From: an uncultured Kiritimatiellota bacterium
GTDB lineage: Bacteria > Verrucomicrobiota > Kiritimatiellia > RFP12 > UBA1067
Reading direction: 5' to 3'
Assembly: GCA_934635385.1 (NCBI GenBank)
Contig: CAKTZI010000070.1
Coordinates: 1 to 13,910 of the forward strand
DNA length: 13,910 bases
Both the position numbers and the translations under genes were made by a program. Position 1 is the stretch's first letter. The number at the start of each line of letters is the position of its first letter. Below the pieces are notes generated by a model. It made no database searches and was not told the origin of the DNA. It was given only the letters and a program-made list of their open reading frames with translations. This document shows positions 13,895 to 13,910 of this stretch, piece after piece.

Positions 13895-13910
13895 ATGGCA
13901 CGGAAGACCT
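13895..13910 (+). CDS. Start of an unidentified gene cut by the window edge
   Basis: ATG at 13895 opens MARKT and runs off the edge. It has AGAGGA about 7 nt upstream and lies about 50 nt downstream of the twin -10 boxes. An in-frame ATG at 13871 (MARKKRTD...) is possible but has no Shine-Dalgarno. Too little remains to name the product. Confidence 0.4.

Overview
This is a GC-rich bacterial window. Spot counts of single 60-base rows give about 70% G+C in leuB and about 52% in the receptor barrel. The gene mix is a carbohydrate operon of DUF1080, Gfo/Idh/MocA and acetylxylan-esterase type, plus an outer-membrane TonB receptor, so a Gram-negative. By inference it is probably a Kiritimatiellota/Verrucomicrobiota relative from a gut or other anoxic habitat; no rRNA or marker gene here proves this.

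Layout. (1) 1-2996, minus strand: an operon reading DUF1080 lipoprotein -> Gfo/Idh/MocA oxidoreductase -> secreted acetylxylan-esterase-like protein, which runs off the left edge. The esterase start codon is cut off from its body by a run of 17 G (coding strand), the layout of a phase-variable gene. (2) 3086-3595: an exonuclease C-terminal gene fragment followed by small palindromic and degenerate repeats, with no intact gene. (3) 3596-8313, plus strand: a complete leucine operon leuA-leuC-leuD-leuB, with a sigma70-type promoter, a 27-codon Leu/Ile-rich leader peptide and mutually exclusive antiterminator and terminator hairpins, a textbook attenuator. (4) 8339-10542, minus: a DUF1846 protein and a NifU-type Fe-S scaffold (IscU domain plus BFD-like domain), the latter from a nearly leaderless promoter. 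(5) 10588-13650, minus: a cobalamin riboswitch, a TonB-dependent (BtuB-like) receptor, and a FecCD/BtuC-type permease that lacks its first membrane segment and has no visible ribosome binding site. (6) 13646-13910: four 18-bp tandem repeats that supply the receptor promoter's -35 box, then a plus-strand promoter region and the first codons of a gene leaving the window.

How it works together. The leucine operon is controlled by ribosome progress over a leader rich in CTT and ATT codons. The receptor is expected to be shut off by cobalamin. The glycan operon would oxidise, cleave and deacetylate sugars, with its last gene possibly switched ON/OFF by slippage. Several promoters share an extended -10 of the form TGGTATAAT. 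No CRISPR, tRNA, rRNA or intact transposase was found.
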